Of a DNA stretch of 33,609 nt, positions 11,984 through 19,982 are shown piece by piece. The stretch is from Pseudoalteromonas sp. CO133X (GTDB taxonomy: Bacteria > Pseudomonadota > Gammaproteobacteria > Enterobacterales > Alteromonadaceae). The DNA lies in assembly GCA_004208945.1 (NCBI GenBank), contig SGPE01000005.1, positions 1-33,609 on the forward strand, in the 5' to 3' direction. Below the pieces are notes generated by a model. That model saw only the letters and a program-made list of their open reading frames with translations, had not been told where the DNA came from and ran no database searches. The translations under genes and the position numbers were made by a program. Numbering within the stretch: position 1 is the first letter of the stretch; the number at the start of each line of letters is the position of its first letter.

Positions 11984-12349
11984 TTACTTAACCTCAACTT
12001 CAGCACCAGCTTCAGTAAGGTCTTTTGCAAGCGCTTCAGCTTCTTCTTTAGATACACCTTCTTTAAGAGGTGCAGGAGCTGATTCAACAAGAGCTTTCGC
12101 TTCTTTAAGGCCAAGACCAGTTGCACCACGTACAGCTTTGATTGCAGCAACCTTGTTAGCGCCAGCGCCAGTAAGGATTACGTCAAACTCAGTCTTTTCT
12201 TCAGCTGCATCACCAGCAGCAGGACCTGCAACAACAGCAGCAGCTGCAGTTACGCCGAATTTCTCTTCCATTGCTTCAACTAGAGCAACAACGTCCATTA
12301 CTGACATTTCAGCAATAGCATCAAGGATTTGGTCTTTAGTTACAGACAT
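11984..12349 (-). CDS. rplL: 50S ribosomal protein L7/L12
   Basis: A 121-residue stalk protein, present in multiple dimers on each 50S subunit, where it recruits and activates translational GTPases. It has an N-terminal dimerisation helix ([20 protein letters not shown]), an Ala-rich hinge near residues 38-52 and the globular C-terminal domain ([31 protein letters not shown]). The start at 12349 has AGGAAA about 7 nt upstream. It follows rplJ by 81 nt, and a terminator-like attenuator follows it. Confidence 0.98.
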   Translation of the reverse strand: MSVTKDQILDAIAEMSVMDVVALVEAMEEKFGVTAAAAVVAGPAAGDAAEEKTEFDVILTGAGANKVAAIKAVRGATGLGLKEAKALVESAPAPLKEGVSKEEAEALAKDLTEAGAEVEVK

Positions 12350-12430
12350 TACAAATTTCCTAATTATTACGGACTAATTCTAGCCCCAAAAAAATATTAC
12401 ACCGAAAGTGAACAAAAAAACAGCTTAAAA

Positions 12431-12925
12431 TTAAGCAGCTTGCTCAGCTTTCTGTACACGTACTGCTTCAATTGTTTTACACAATTTGCCAGCAGACGCT
12501 TCTTTCATAGCGCTCATTAAGCGTGCAACAGCTTCGTCGTAAGTAGGTAGAGTTGCTAGCATAGCTGCGTCTACTACATTACCTTCAAATGCAGCCGTCT
12601 TAACTTCGAATTTCTCATTCTTTTTCGCGAATTCTTTAAAAATACGCGCAGCAGCACCTGGGTGCTCTGATGAGAAAGCGATTAAGCTTGGACCAACAAG
12701 TGAGTCAGAAAGGCACTCAAAGTCTGTACCTTCAACAGCACGTTTAGCTAAAGTGTTACGAACAACTTTCATCCATACACCAGCTTCACGAGCTTCTTTA
12801 CGAAGGGCAGTGATAGCACCAACTGTTACACCACGAGAATCTGCAACAACTGCAGAAAGAGCACCAGTGGCTGCTTCGTTGACTTCAGCAACAATTGCTT
12901 TTTTGCCTTGAAGATTTAAAGCCAT
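12431..12925 (-). CDS. rplJ: 50S ribosomal protein L10
   Basis: A 164-residue L10, the base of the ribosomal stalk that anchors L7/L12 dimers to 23S rRNA. It begins [19 protein letters not shown] and contains [20 protein letters not shown] and the [13 protein letters not shown] segment typical of L10. The C-terminal helix that binds L12 is present. In E. coli the L10-L12 complex represses its own translation by binding the long leader; that leader is recognisable here at 12930-13140. The ribosome binding site is CAGGAG, 8 nt before the ATG at 12925. Confidence 0.97.
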   Translation of the reverse strand: MALNLQGKKAIVAEVNEAATGALSAVVADSRGVTVGAITALRKEAREAGVWMKVVRNTLAKRAVEGTDFECLSDSLVGPSLIAFSSEHPGAAARIFKEFAKKNEKFEVKTAAFEGNVVDAAMLATLPTYDEAVARLMSAMKEASAGKLCKTIEAVRVQKAEQAA

Positions 12926-12929
12926 GGGT

Positions 12930-13140
12930 GTTACTCCTGGTTTAATGGGTCGCCTACATAGGCTTCCCTGTTCTACTCTTCCCCATCAATGATGGAGATG
13001 CTTTTTACGGCGAGAGCCAGAAGATTAGGAAAAATCTATCTGGGGATTCACACCGTCTACGTAGGTAAATTTATTAAGGCCGAAGCCGCCTACGGTCTTG
13101 GACGGAAGCCCAATTTATCGTTTTTACCCGAAGGCAGTAC
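12930..13140 (-). promoter_or_regulatory. Ribosomal protein L10 leader (autoregulatory mRNA)
   Basis: The 320-nt rplA-rplJ gap is highly structured and follows the L10 leader pattern. On the minus strand there is a stem CGTAGG/CCTACG capped by GGC-TTCG-GCC, then TACGTAGACGGTG pairing with CGCCGT. A CCAGA-AGATT/AATCT-TCTGG arm lies inside it, followed by a CCATCA/TGATGG hairpin and a GCCTA/TAGGC hairpin (12952-12963) just before the ribosome binding site. GTAGACGGTG and TTCTGGC are shared with the E. coli leader as I recall it. Boundaries are approximate. Confidence 0.8.
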
Positions 13141-13196
13141 GAAATTATGGACTTCAACCCGAATTCTTTACTTGTTTCGAAATTAACTTTCTCAAC

Positions 13197-13231
13197 AAAA
13201 TGGCGCAAAATTATAGTTTAAATTTCGCGCC
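13197..13231 (-). terminator. Hairpin terminator after rplA
   Basis: On the minus strand GGCGCGAAAT and ATTTTGCGCC form a 10-bp stem (one G-U) with a 10-nt loop, followed by A-TTTT. It lies 15 nt past the rplA stop. The T-run is short, so it is probably a partial terminator that separates L11-L1 from L10-L12 transcription levels. Confidence 0.6.
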
Positions 13232-13245
13232 ATGTAAACTCTTAA

Positions 13246-13950
13246 TTAAGCAACAACTGTGCTTAAAGAGTTTTGGTCAACAGCAACACCTGCGCCCATT
13301 GTTGTAGAGATAGTTACTTTTTTCACGTAAGTACCTTTAGCTTGAGAAGGTTTAGCCTTCTTAAGCGCAACAATAAGAGCTTCAAGGTTTTGTTGAAGTT
13401 GCTCAGCAGTGAAATCAACCTTACCGATAGTAGTATGGATGATACCGTTCTTGTCGTTACGGTAACGAACTTGACCTGCTTTCGCATTTTTAACTGCTTC
13501 TGCAACGTTAGGCGTTACAGTACCAGTTTTAGGGTTTGGCATTAGACCACGTGGGCCTAAGATTTGACCTAGTTGACCAACAACACGCATAGCGTCTGGA
13601 GATGCAACAACAACGTCAAAGTTCATCTCGCCTTTCTTAACTTGTTCAGCAAGATCTTCCATGCCCACTAATTCAGCACCAGCTTCTTTCGCAGCATCTG
13701 CGTTAGCGCCTTGTGTGAATACAGCAACACGAACTTCACGACCAGTACCGTTAGGTAGTACAGTTGCACCACGAACGTTTTGGTCAGATTTACGAGCATC
13801 GATACCAAGGTTAACAGCAACGTCAACACTTTCTACGAATTTAGCTGTCGCTAACTCTTTTAAAAGAGCAACGGCTTCGTTGATTTCGTAATCTTTAGTC
13901 GCATCCACTTTTTCGCGGATTGTACGCATACGTTTAGTTAATTTTGCCAT
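13246..13950 (-). CDS. rplA: 50S ribosomal protein L1
   Basis: A 234-residue L1, the length of E. coli L1. It forms the mobile L1 stalk that guides deacylated tRNA out of the E site. Conserved pieces include [36 protein letters not shown] and [14 protein letters not shown]. Only 4 nt separate it from rplK, and its ribosome binding site (GAGGA) overlaps the rplK stop, so translation is probably coupled. L1 is the known translational repressor of the rplKA operon; a matching RNA site is visible before rplK. Confidence 0.98.
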   Translation of the reverse strand: MAKLTKRMRTIREKVDATKDYEINEAVALLKELATAKFVESVDVAVNLGIDARKSDQNVRGATVLPNGTGREVRVAVFTQGANADAAKEAGAELVGMEDLAEQVKKGEMNFDVVVASPDAMRVVGQLGQILGPRGLMPNPKTGTVTPNVAEAVKNAKAGQVRYRNDKNGIIHTTIGKVDFTAEQLQQNLEALIVALKKAKPSQAKGTYVKKVTISTTMGAGVAVDQNSLSTVVA

Positions 13951-13954
13951 TATC

Positions 13955-14383
13955 TTAGTCCTCTACGTTCAAGCCCATCGCACGCGCAGAACCTGCGATA
14001 GTGCGAACTGCAGCGTCCATATCAGCCGCTGTAAGGTCAGGTCGTTTTGTCTCAACGATTTCTTCAAGTTGAGCACGAGTAACTGTACCCACTTTTTCAG
14101 TGTTAGGACGGCCAGAACCTGATTTGATACCTGCAGCTTTCTTAAGTAAGTAAGCAGCCGGTGGAGTTTTCATGTCGAACGTGAAAGAACGGTCACCGTA
14201 AACAGAGATCACTACAGGAACTGGAGCGCCTTTTTCGATAGACTCTGTACGTGCGTTGAACGCTTTACAGAATTCCATGATGTTTACACCGTGTTGACCT
14301 AGTGCTGGACCTACTGGAGGACTAGGGTTAGCCATACCAGCGGCAACTTGTAGCTTGATAATAGCTTCAACTTTTTTAGCCAT
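13955..14383 (-). CDS. rplK: 50S ribosomal protein L11
   Basis: A 142-residue L11, the same length as in E. coli. It binds the GTPase-associated centre of 23S rRNA and is needed for RelA activation by uncharged tRNA. The N-terminal domain has the proline-rich [20 protein letters not shown]. The C-terminal RNA-binding domain has [20 protein letters not shown] and ends [16 protein letters not shown]. The ATG at 14383 has GAGGT 8 nt upstream. Its leader contains a candidate L1 operator at 14403-14449. Confidence 0.98.
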   Translation of the reverse strand: MAKKVEAIIKLQVAAGMANPSPPVGPALGQHGVNIMEFCKAFNARTESIEKGAPVPVVISVYGDRSFTFDMKTPPAAYLLKKAAGIKSGSGRPNTEKVGTVTRAQLEEIVETKRPDLTAADMDAAVRTIAGSARAMGLNVED

Positions 14384-14402
14384 AATAAATACCTCATTTG
14401 GT

Positions 14403-14449
14403 GGGTCATAGCCTTGTGCGCGCGAGGACGCGTACTCTAACGGCTTCCC
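14403..14449 (-). promoter_or_regulatory. Candidate L1 operator in the rplK leader
   Basis: Read on the minus strand, GGG-AA-GCC (14449-14442) pairs with GGC-TATGA-CCC (14413-14403), leaving an asymmetric internal loop. This is the two-stem plus asymmetric-loop shape of L1 sites on 23S rRNA and on L1-regulated mRNAs, in which the UGA-containing strand is conserved. An inner CGCG-AGGA-type hairpin caps it. It sits about 20 nt before the rplK start, where repression of L11-L1 translation would act. Confidence 0.65.
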
Positions 14450-14483
14450 AGTTTAAAAATTGGTTCTCACTTTTCGTGATAAA

Positions 14484-14499
14484 ACAAGTGATAACTTGT
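14484..14499. repeat. Palindrome in the rplK upstream region
   Basis: ACAAGTGATAACTTGT has 6-bp perfect arms and a 4-nt centre. It lies just downstream of the nusG terminator, where the rplK promoter is expected. It may be an operator or only a small hairpin; no function can be assigned. Confidence 0.35.
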
Positions 14500-14507
14500 C
14501 CTAACAC

Positions 14508-14546
14508 AAAAAGGCCGCTGATTATAAGTTAATCAACGGCCTTTTT
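14508..14546. terminator. Bidirectional intrinsic terminator between nusG and rplK
   Basis: AAAAAGGCCG and CGGCCTTTTT form a 10-bp stem that continues, after a mismatched pair, through GATTA/TAATC, with a 5-nt loop and T5 on either strand. On the minus strand it ends the secE-nusG transcript, so rplK is probably driven by a promoter between here and 14450, plus read-through. I did not find a convincing -35/-10 pair there. Confidence 0.85.
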
Positions 14547-14557
14547 CAAGCTTATTG

Positions 14558-14581
14558 CCAAAATATTAAACGATTTTGGCA
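14558..14581 (-). other. Second hairpin after nusG
   Basis: GCCAAAAT and ATTTTGGC form an 8-bp stem with an 8-nt loop 17 nt past the nusG stop. It comes just before the main terminator and has no T-run of its own; it may be a 3'-end stabiliser. Confidence 0.45.
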
Positions 14582-14597
14582 GCTTTAATTTTTTTAC

Positions 14598-15155
14598 TTA
14601 TTTGTCTTGTTCAACTTGACCAAATTCAAGCTCAACTGGTGTCGAACGACCAAAGATAAGTACAGATACTTTCACGCGGCTCTTTTCGTAATCCACTTCT
14701 TCAACGACACCGCTGAAGTCAGCAAATGGACCATCAATAACACGAACAACTTCGCCTGGTTCAAATAATGTTGCAGGCTTAGGTGCTTCAGCATTCTCTT
14801 GCAGACGATTTAAGATGCGATCAGCTTCTTTTTTGCTGATTGGTGCAGGACGGTCTGATGTACCACCAATAAAGCCCATTACACGCGCAGTGCTGTTCAC
14901 TAAGTGCCAGCTTGCATCGTTCATGTCCATTTCTACTAATACGTAACCTGGGAAGAATTTACGCTCAGATTTACGCTTTTGACCAGCACGCATCTCAACA
15001 ACTTCTTCAGTTGGTACTAAAACTTCACCAAAACTATCTTCCAAACCTTCGATCTTGATATGCTCAAGAATAGTTTGTGCAACACGCTTCTCATAACCCG
15101 AGAAAGCTTGTACTACGTACCAACGTAGTTTCTTTTCGTTCTTCTCATCCGACAT
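14598..15155 (-). CDS. nusG: Transcription termination/antitermination factor NusG
   Basis: A 185-residue NusG (181 in E. coli). It binds the polymerase clamp, raises processivity, links Rho to the elongation complex and can bridge polymerase to S10 on the ribosome. The NGN domain covers about residues 8-118 ([29 protein letters not shown]). The KOW domain covers about 130-180 ([20 protein letters not shown]). Four nt separate it from secE, and GGAG within the end of secE serves as ribosome binding site. A strong terminator follows. Confidence 0.98.
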   Translation of the reverse strand: MSDEKNEKKLRWYVVQAFSGYEKRVAQTILEHIKIEGLEDSFGEVLVPTEEVVEMRAGQKRKSERKFFPGYVLVEMDMNDASWHLVNSTARVMGFIGGTSDRPAPISKKEADRILNRLQENAEAPKPATLFEPGEVVRVIDGPFADFSGVVEEVDYEKSRVKVSVLIFGRSTPVELEFGQVEQDK

Positions 15156-15159
15156 GGGA

Positions 15160-15537
15160 TCAGATCTCCAATCCAGTTAAAAAGCCTACAGCGCGGAATA
15201 AAATGCCATCTAATCCCCACAGGATAAGTGCCATAATCACAGTTGCAACCATTACAATTAATGTTGTATGGGTTGTTTCTTGGCGCGTTGGCCAGACAAC
15301 TTTACGCACTTCAATACGTGCCTCTTTTGCAAACGCAATAAAAGTACGGCCTTTTTCAGTAAGTGAGGCAATACCTAAACCTGCTGCAACAGCAACCACT
15401 ACGCCAATTGCACGTAATAATACAGATTGGTCTGCGTACATGTGGTTACCAACAACTGCGCCTGCTAGTAGCGCTATCGCTACAATCCACTTCACTGAAT
15501 CCATCGCACTTGATGGTGTTTCTACATTCGTGCTCAT
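15160..15537 (-). CDS. secE: Preprotein translocase subunit SecE
   Basis: A 125-residue, E. coli-type SecE with three membrane segments: near residues 15-33 ([15 protein letters not shown]), 40-58 ([18 protein letters not shown]) and 92-110 ([17 protein letters not shown]). The conserved cytoplasmic amphipathic stretch [17 protein letters not shown] precedes the third. SecE stabilises SecY in the SecYEG channel. The ribosome binding site is AAGG about 10 nt before the ATG at 15537. First protein gene of the operon, 128 nt after the tRNA-Trp gene. Confidence 0.97.
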   Translation of the reverse strand: MSTNVETPSSAMDSVKWIVAIALLAGAVVGNHMYADQSVLLRAIGVVVAVAAGLGIASLTEKGRTFIAFAKEARIEVRKVVWPTRQETTHTTLIVMVATVIMALILWGLDGILFRAVGFLTGLEI

Positions 15538-15566
15538 AATATTATTACCTTAACTACAGACACAAC

Positions 15567-15588
15567 AACCCTGCTCTTTGGCAGGGTT
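15567..15588 (-). other. Hairpin between tRNA-Trp and secE
   Basis: AACCCTGC and GCAGGGTT form a perfect 8-bp stem with a 6-nt loop. On the minus strand it is followed by GTTGTTGTG rather than a pure T-run. It may be a partial terminator or a processing landmark separating the tRNA from the secE message. Confidence 0.55.
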
Positions 15589-15665
15589 AATCCATTAAAA
15601 TCTAAACTTAAAAACTGACTGTTTAAACCGATTTTTAATTTTAGACTTCACACACAGTGTAAAAG

Positions 15666-15742
15666 TGGCAGGGGCGGAGAGATTCGAACTCCCAACCGTC
15701 GGTTTTGGAGACCGCTGTTCTACCAATTGGAACTACGCCCCT
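15666..15742 (-). tRNA. tRNA-Trp (anticodon CCA)
   Basis: The reverse complement begins AGGGGCGTAGTTCC and ends CGCCCCTGCCA, giving a perfect 7-bp acceptor stem, discriminator G and an encoded CCA tail; 77 nt in all. The D arm is GTTC/GAAC with GG in the loop. The anticodon loop is CTCCAAA (anticodon CCA, Trp). The T arm is GGGAG-TTCGAAT-CTCTC. The top pair of the anticodon stem (G27-A43) is mismatched, which I recall as common in related tRNA-Trp genes. It heads the secE-nusG transcript. Confidence 0.97.
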
Positions 15743-15757
15743 GCAAAGTGGATGCCT

Positions 15758-15785
15758 ATTATACTTACGCAATTCATTAACACAA
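15758..15785 (-). promoter_or_regulatory. Promoter for tRNA-Trp/secE operon
   Basis: The minus strand has a consensus TATAAT (15763-15758) with TTGTGT (15785-15780) 16 nt upstream. The -10 box lies 15 nt before the tRNA 5' end, a normal layout for a tRNA promoter. It could drive tRNA-Trp, secE and nusG as one transcript. Confidence 0.75.
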
Positions 15786-15830
15786 GTGTAAAAGATACCC
15801 AGAAGTTAAATTCTCGTCAGTCTATTTAAA

Positions 15831-15850
15831 AATCAATATTAACATTGATT
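15831..15850. promoter_or_regulatory. Inverted repeat before the hybrid sensor gene
   Basis: AATCAAT (15831-15837) and ATTGATT (15844-15850) are perfect 7-bp arms with a 6-bp centre. It lies between the tRNA-Trp promoter and the divergent sensor gene, upstream of the AAAGGA at 15877. It looks like a protein-binding operator; an AraC-type or other dimeric regulator, perhaps the sensor itself, is only a guess. Confidence 0.45.
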
Positions 15851-15904
15851 AAAAAGCAGTTTATTATAAACCCAATAAAGGAACTGAAAACGACATGGAT
15901 ACAT

Positions 15905-18900
15905 GTGTTGCCGTTAAAATTTGCCCGCTACGTTGTATTATTTAGTATCACTTTGCTTGTTAGTCAGCTTGCTAATGCTCGCCCATTACACCTGACAACC
16001 TTTAATAGTCAGCAAGGTTTAAGTCAAAACTCCATCAATTGCAGTATTACTGATCAACAAGGTTTTTTATGGCTTGCCACACAAGGCGGGTTGAATCGTT
16101 TTGATGGTTATGAATTTAAACGCTTCAAAGCCAACAATCATAGCAAAAGCATTTCGGGAAATTGGATCACTTCCTGCCAAAAAGATCAGCATCAACAACT
16201 CTGGTTTGCAACTGCAAGTAAAGGACTCAATCGCCTTAACACGCACACTGGCGAGTTCAAAGTATACTCGTCAGGCAATAATTCAGGGCTAAGTGACGAT
16301 AAAATTTGGTCGATGGCATTGACGAAAAGCGGTAACCTTTGGCTCGGGCATGAGCAAGGTAGATTAAGCTATTTTGATCTAACCACGAAAGAGTTCAAAC
16401 ATTTTCAATTTAAGGCGCATGATCAGCAAAACACGCTCATTCGCGACATCATCATCACTGATAAACAGCTTTGGCTCGCTACCAGCCAAGGGTTGCTTTC
16501 ATTTAATCCAAATACACAGCAATTTACTCAACACGCGAGTATCAGCTCGCCGTTATGGCATCTCAATCTACTTAGTCATGAAAAGTTGCTTGTTGGCGGC
16601 AAGCAAGGACTCTATATACTTAATTTAACAACGTTAGTGAGTGAACCAATTAAGCACTTTGAAAGTACTTGGATCACTGACAGCCTTATTGATGCTCAAA
16701 ACAACCTTTGGCTAACAAGCTATGGGCAAGGTTTATACTTTTTACCTGCTGAGGCAGACTTACAAGAAGAATACATTCAATACCGTCATGACAAACAAGA
16801 GCACAATAGTTTAAGCAGTGATTATCTCCTTTCACTCTATCAAGACCCACAAGGTGTTATTTGGCTAGGGACTGATGGCTATGGCGTACACAGATACGAC
16901 CCCAAACAACAGCAGTTTTCTCATCAATCAACAACCTCTCAACCACATTCTTTGAGCCATAATTTTGTTCGCTCAATCATAAAAAGAGCGAATGGAGAGG
17001 TATGGATTGGCACTCGTGATGGGCTGAACCGTAAAACAACCCAAGGCTATCATCACTATAAAAACGCATTACCAAACAGTAATATATTTGCCCTCCATGA
17101 AGACGCTAATCATCAGTTATGGATTGGCACCTACGGTGGCGGCTTGGTCAAATATCAGGATAGCAGTGATAGTTTTGAAGTTTTCACCACGCAAAGCCAC
17201 CAGCTTAGTAGTGATCGTGTTTATGCGATAACCAGTGACAAAACGGGTGCACTTTGGCTTGGCAGTAACCAAGGACTTACTCGGTTTGAGCCTAAATCAG
17301 CAAAGGTCACTCACTTCAAGCATAACGACACAAACAACAGTCTTGCAAACAACACTGTATTTACGCTTGCCTATGATAGTGATGACCATGCTCTTTGGAT
17401 TGGCACCCGAGCAGGGCTCAATAAGCTAGATATTGCAAGTGAGCAATTCAGTTTATTAGATCAACAAAGCTCAGCCGATACAGGGCTTAGTCATAACATG
17501 GTGACTTCTTTACTGCTAAAAAAGAACATCATTTGGGTTGGTACAATGCAGGGACTGAACCAAGTCAATAAACATAATTTTAACGTTAAACAAATTACCG
17601 AGCAGCACGGCTTAGCGAATGATAATATTTTTGATATTTTAACTGATCAGCAAGACATGCTTTGGCTAGCAACCAATGGCGGACTAACACGCTATAATCC
17701 ATCCACAGATCAGATACAGCAATTTTTGCCAGAAGACGGTATTCAGCACCAATCATTTATACTGGGCGCGAGCTTTCAAGCAGACGATGGCGAATTATTT
17801 TTTGGCGGTATTAATGGTTATAACCATTTTTATCCAGAGCAGTTAAACTTATCGCACGCTCCCCCTACTCCCGTGTTAACTGAGCTATTACTAAACAATG
17901 ACGTAATTGAAAGTAACCACTTTGGAAAGCAAACAAACACGCTTGCCAGTTCCACCCATTCACTCTCTTTTGAGCAATCAGCTGGCGTTATTGGCTTTAA
18001 ATTTAGCGCATTAAATAATGGTGCCACACCAAAACATTACCAATATGGCTATAAGTTAGCAGGCTTTGATGAACAGTTTTTGTATACAGATGCATCCCTT
18101 AGGCAAGTTAACTATCCACAGTTGCCAGCTGGTCACTACCAATTATTAATCAAGGCAAAAGACCAATATGGCCTATGGAGTGACAGTGTATCTTTGCTAG
18201 AACTAACCGTTGTGCCTCCTTGGTGGCAAAGTAAATTAGCCTATGGCATCTATCTAATAATGGCATTAACGCTAACTTGGTTACTTCTAAATGCGCTCTA
18301 CCAACGCAAGCTTGCTGAGCAAGAGAAGCAAACTGAAATTGAATTAAACAAATTAAAAGATCAATTTTTAGATAACATTAGCCACGAGCTAAAAACGCCA
18401 CTGAGCTTAATACTTGCCCCAGTAAGTCAGTTACAACACACTAATACTGACCAACATACACAAACGCAACTTGCTAGTATAAAGCGCAATTGCCAGCGTT
18501 TGCTTGAGCTCATTAATCAACTTTTACAATTGAGCAAACGTCCAAGTACAGCTATTTATACGGTATCACCGTATTCATTAAATGATTTTCTGACCAACTT
18601 GATAAACGACTTCACGCCGCTCTTTAAGCAAAAGCAACTGCAATTTAATTTTCACACTAATACGGCTGAAGAATGCATGATTGCCCTTGCCCCCGAGCAT
18701 GCTCACTCTATCTTTAGCAACCTAATTAGTAATGCCCTTAAATACACTCCGCACGGTGGTAGAGTAGATATTAGCCTCTCTATAGAACAGCAACAGGCAC
18801 TGTTTAGCATTATCGATACGGGTATCGGAATTGCCGACAAGCACCAGCAACAAGTTTTTAAACGCTTTACTCGGGTGGCTGCATCTGAAGAGTCAGGAAG

Positions 18901-19849
18901 TGGGATCGGCCTGACCTTGGTAAAGCAGCTAGTTGAAGAGTACGGCGGGGCAATAACCCTAGAAAGTCAAATTAACAAAGGGAGCTGTTTTAATGTATCA
19001 CTTCCTCTTGCAATCGCCTCTGGTAAACATATAAATAACTCAATTGAACTGCATTCCTCACAGCCAACTATTCTCATTGTTGAGGATAACCAAGACATGG
19101 CTGAGCTATTACTTTCGTTATTTAATGAGGAGTTTCGTTGTATCTGCGCAATTGATGGTCAACAAGCTATTGAACTATGTCAAACGAGCCTACCAGACCT
19201 AATCATTAGTGATGTCATGATGCCTAACATGGATGGCTATCAACTATTGGCTAAACTACGTGCCAATCCCGCCACCAGCCACATTCCAGTCCTATTGCTT
19301 TCAGCAAAGGCAGACACACATAGTCGTTTAAAAGGCCTCGACTTATTAGCCGATGATTTTTTAAGTAAACCGTTTGAACCAGCAATACTGATCAGCCGTG
19401 TAAAGGGGTTGCTTAATTTAAGACACATCTTAAACCAGCATTTAACAGCGCAGCTTGCTGCCCCGCTACACACAGACCCATCCGCGCAGATTACGGTTCA
19501 CAATAAAGACTACTCCTTTACAGAGAAGCTTAAGCAGGTAGTGCAAACTCATTATCAAGATGAAAGTTTCTCCGTCGAACAACTTGCCTCTGCATTATGT
19601 TTAAGCCCCCGTGCACTTCAATTAAAAATGAAAGCATTATATTCACAAACTCCATCAGACTATTTGCGCAATACACGTTTAGAGTTTGCAAAAGAACAAC
19701 TAATCAATAGCACATCAGCAATTGGTCTGATAGCTGAACAAAATGGCTTTAGCTCGCAAAGTTATTTTGCTCGAAGCTTTAAAAGTTATTTTGGCTTATC
19801 ACCAAAACAGTATCGAGATAACCATCAAAAACGCGCTGATTTCGTGTGA
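15905..19849 (+). CDS. Hybrid two-component system: propeller sensor kinase, receiver and AraC regulator in one chain
   Basis: About 1314 residues. After a signal peptide (n-region KFAR, core VVLFSITLLV, ANA cut) come some 14 blades with W-[IL]-G/A-T repeats, i.e. two seven-bladed periplasmic propellers. Then a Y_Y_Y-like domain, one membrane segment (about 779-800), HisKA with H827 in NISHELKTP, an ATPase domain (NALKYTP, DTGIGIA, GSGIGLTLV), a receiver (D1103 in SDVMMPNMDG, K1155) and a C-terminal AraC helix-turn-helix. All catalytic residues are present, so it should sense a periplasmic ligand and control transcription itself. In Bacteroidota such proteins usually control glycan use; here no glycan genes adjoin it. 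The start is uncertain: GTG 15905 gives a compact signal peptide, TTG 15845 adds 20 residues, and the best ribosome site/ATG pair (15879/15895) is out of frame. Confidence 0.93.
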   Translation: MLPLKFARYVVLFSITLLVSQLANARPLHLTTFNSQQGLSQNSINCSITDQQGFLWLATQGGLNRFDGYEFKRFKANNHSKSISGNWITSCQKDQHQQLWFATASKGLNRLNTHTGEFKVYSSGNNSGLSDDKIWSMALTKSGNLWLGHEQGRLSYFDLTTKEFKHFQFKAHDQQNTLIRDIIITDKQLWLATSQGLLSFNPNTQQFTQHASISSPLWHLNLLSHEKLLVGGKQGLYILNLTTLVSEPIKHFESTWITDSLIDAQNNLWLTSYGQGLYFLPAEADLQEEYIQYRHDKQEHNSLSSDYLLSLYQDPQGVIWLGTDGYGVHRYDPKQQQFSHQSTTSQPHSLSHNFVRSIIKRANGEVWIGTRDGLNRKTTQGYHHYKNALPNSNIFALHEDANHQLWIGTYGGGLVKYQDSSDSFEVFTTQSHQLSSDRVYAITSDKTGALWLGSNQGLTRFEPKSAKVTHFKHNDTNNSLANNTVFTLAYDSDDHALWIGTRAGLNKLDIASEQFSLLDQQSSADTGLSHNMVTSLLLKKNIIWVGTMQGLNQVNKHNFNVKQITEQHGLANDNIFDILTDQQDMLWLATNGGLTRYNPSTDQIQQFLPEDGIQHQSFILGASFQADDGELFFGGINGYNHFYPEQLNLSHAPPTPVLTELLLNNDVIESNHFGKQTNTLASSTHSLSFEQSAGVIGFKFSALNNGATPKHYQYGYKLAGFDEQFLYTDASLRQVNYPQLPAGHYQLLIKAKDQYGLWSDSVSLLELTVVPPWWQSKLAYGIYLIMALTLTWLLLNALYQRKLAEQEKQTEIELNKLKDQFLDNISHELKTPLSLILAPVSQLQHTNTDQHTQTQLASIKRNCQRLLELINQLLQLSKRPSTAIYTVSPYSLNDFLTNLINDFTPLFKQKQLQFNFHTNTAEECMIALAPEHAHSIFSNLISNALKYTPHGGRVDISLSIEQQQALFSIIDTGIGIADKHQQQVFKRFTRVAASEESGSGIGLTLVKQLVEEYGGAITLESQINKGSCFNVSLPLAIASGKHINNSIELHSSQPTILIVEDNQDMAELLLSLFNEEFRCICAIDGQQAIELCQTSLPDLIISDVMMPNMDGYQLLAKLRANPATSHIPVLLLSAKADTHSRLKGLDLLADDFLSKPFEPAILISRVKGLLNLRHILNQHLTAQLAAPLHTDPSAQITVHNKDYSFTEKLKQVVQTHYQDESFSVEQLASALCLSPRALQLKMKALYSQTPSDYLRNTRLEFAKEQLINSTSAIGLIAEQNGFSSQSYFARSFKSYFGLSPKQYRDNHQKRADFV

Positions 19850-19869
19850 GTGAATAAACTTTTCGCTTG

Positions 19870-19897
19870 AGTGCTATTTTTAATGCACTGATTTTTA
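19870..19897 (+). terminator. Weak terminator after the hybrid sensor
   Basis: AGTGC (19870-19874) and GCACT (19885-19889) pair around an AT-rich loop and are followed by GATTTTTAT. The stem is short but the T-run is present, 21 nt past the stop. Confidence 0.45.
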
Positions 19898-19982
19898 TAA
19901 CTTATCCTAATAAACATTTATAACAACTAAGCCCGTATTGTGGCGTTATTTACTGCATGAGATATAAGTTAAGGAAAGTCAT

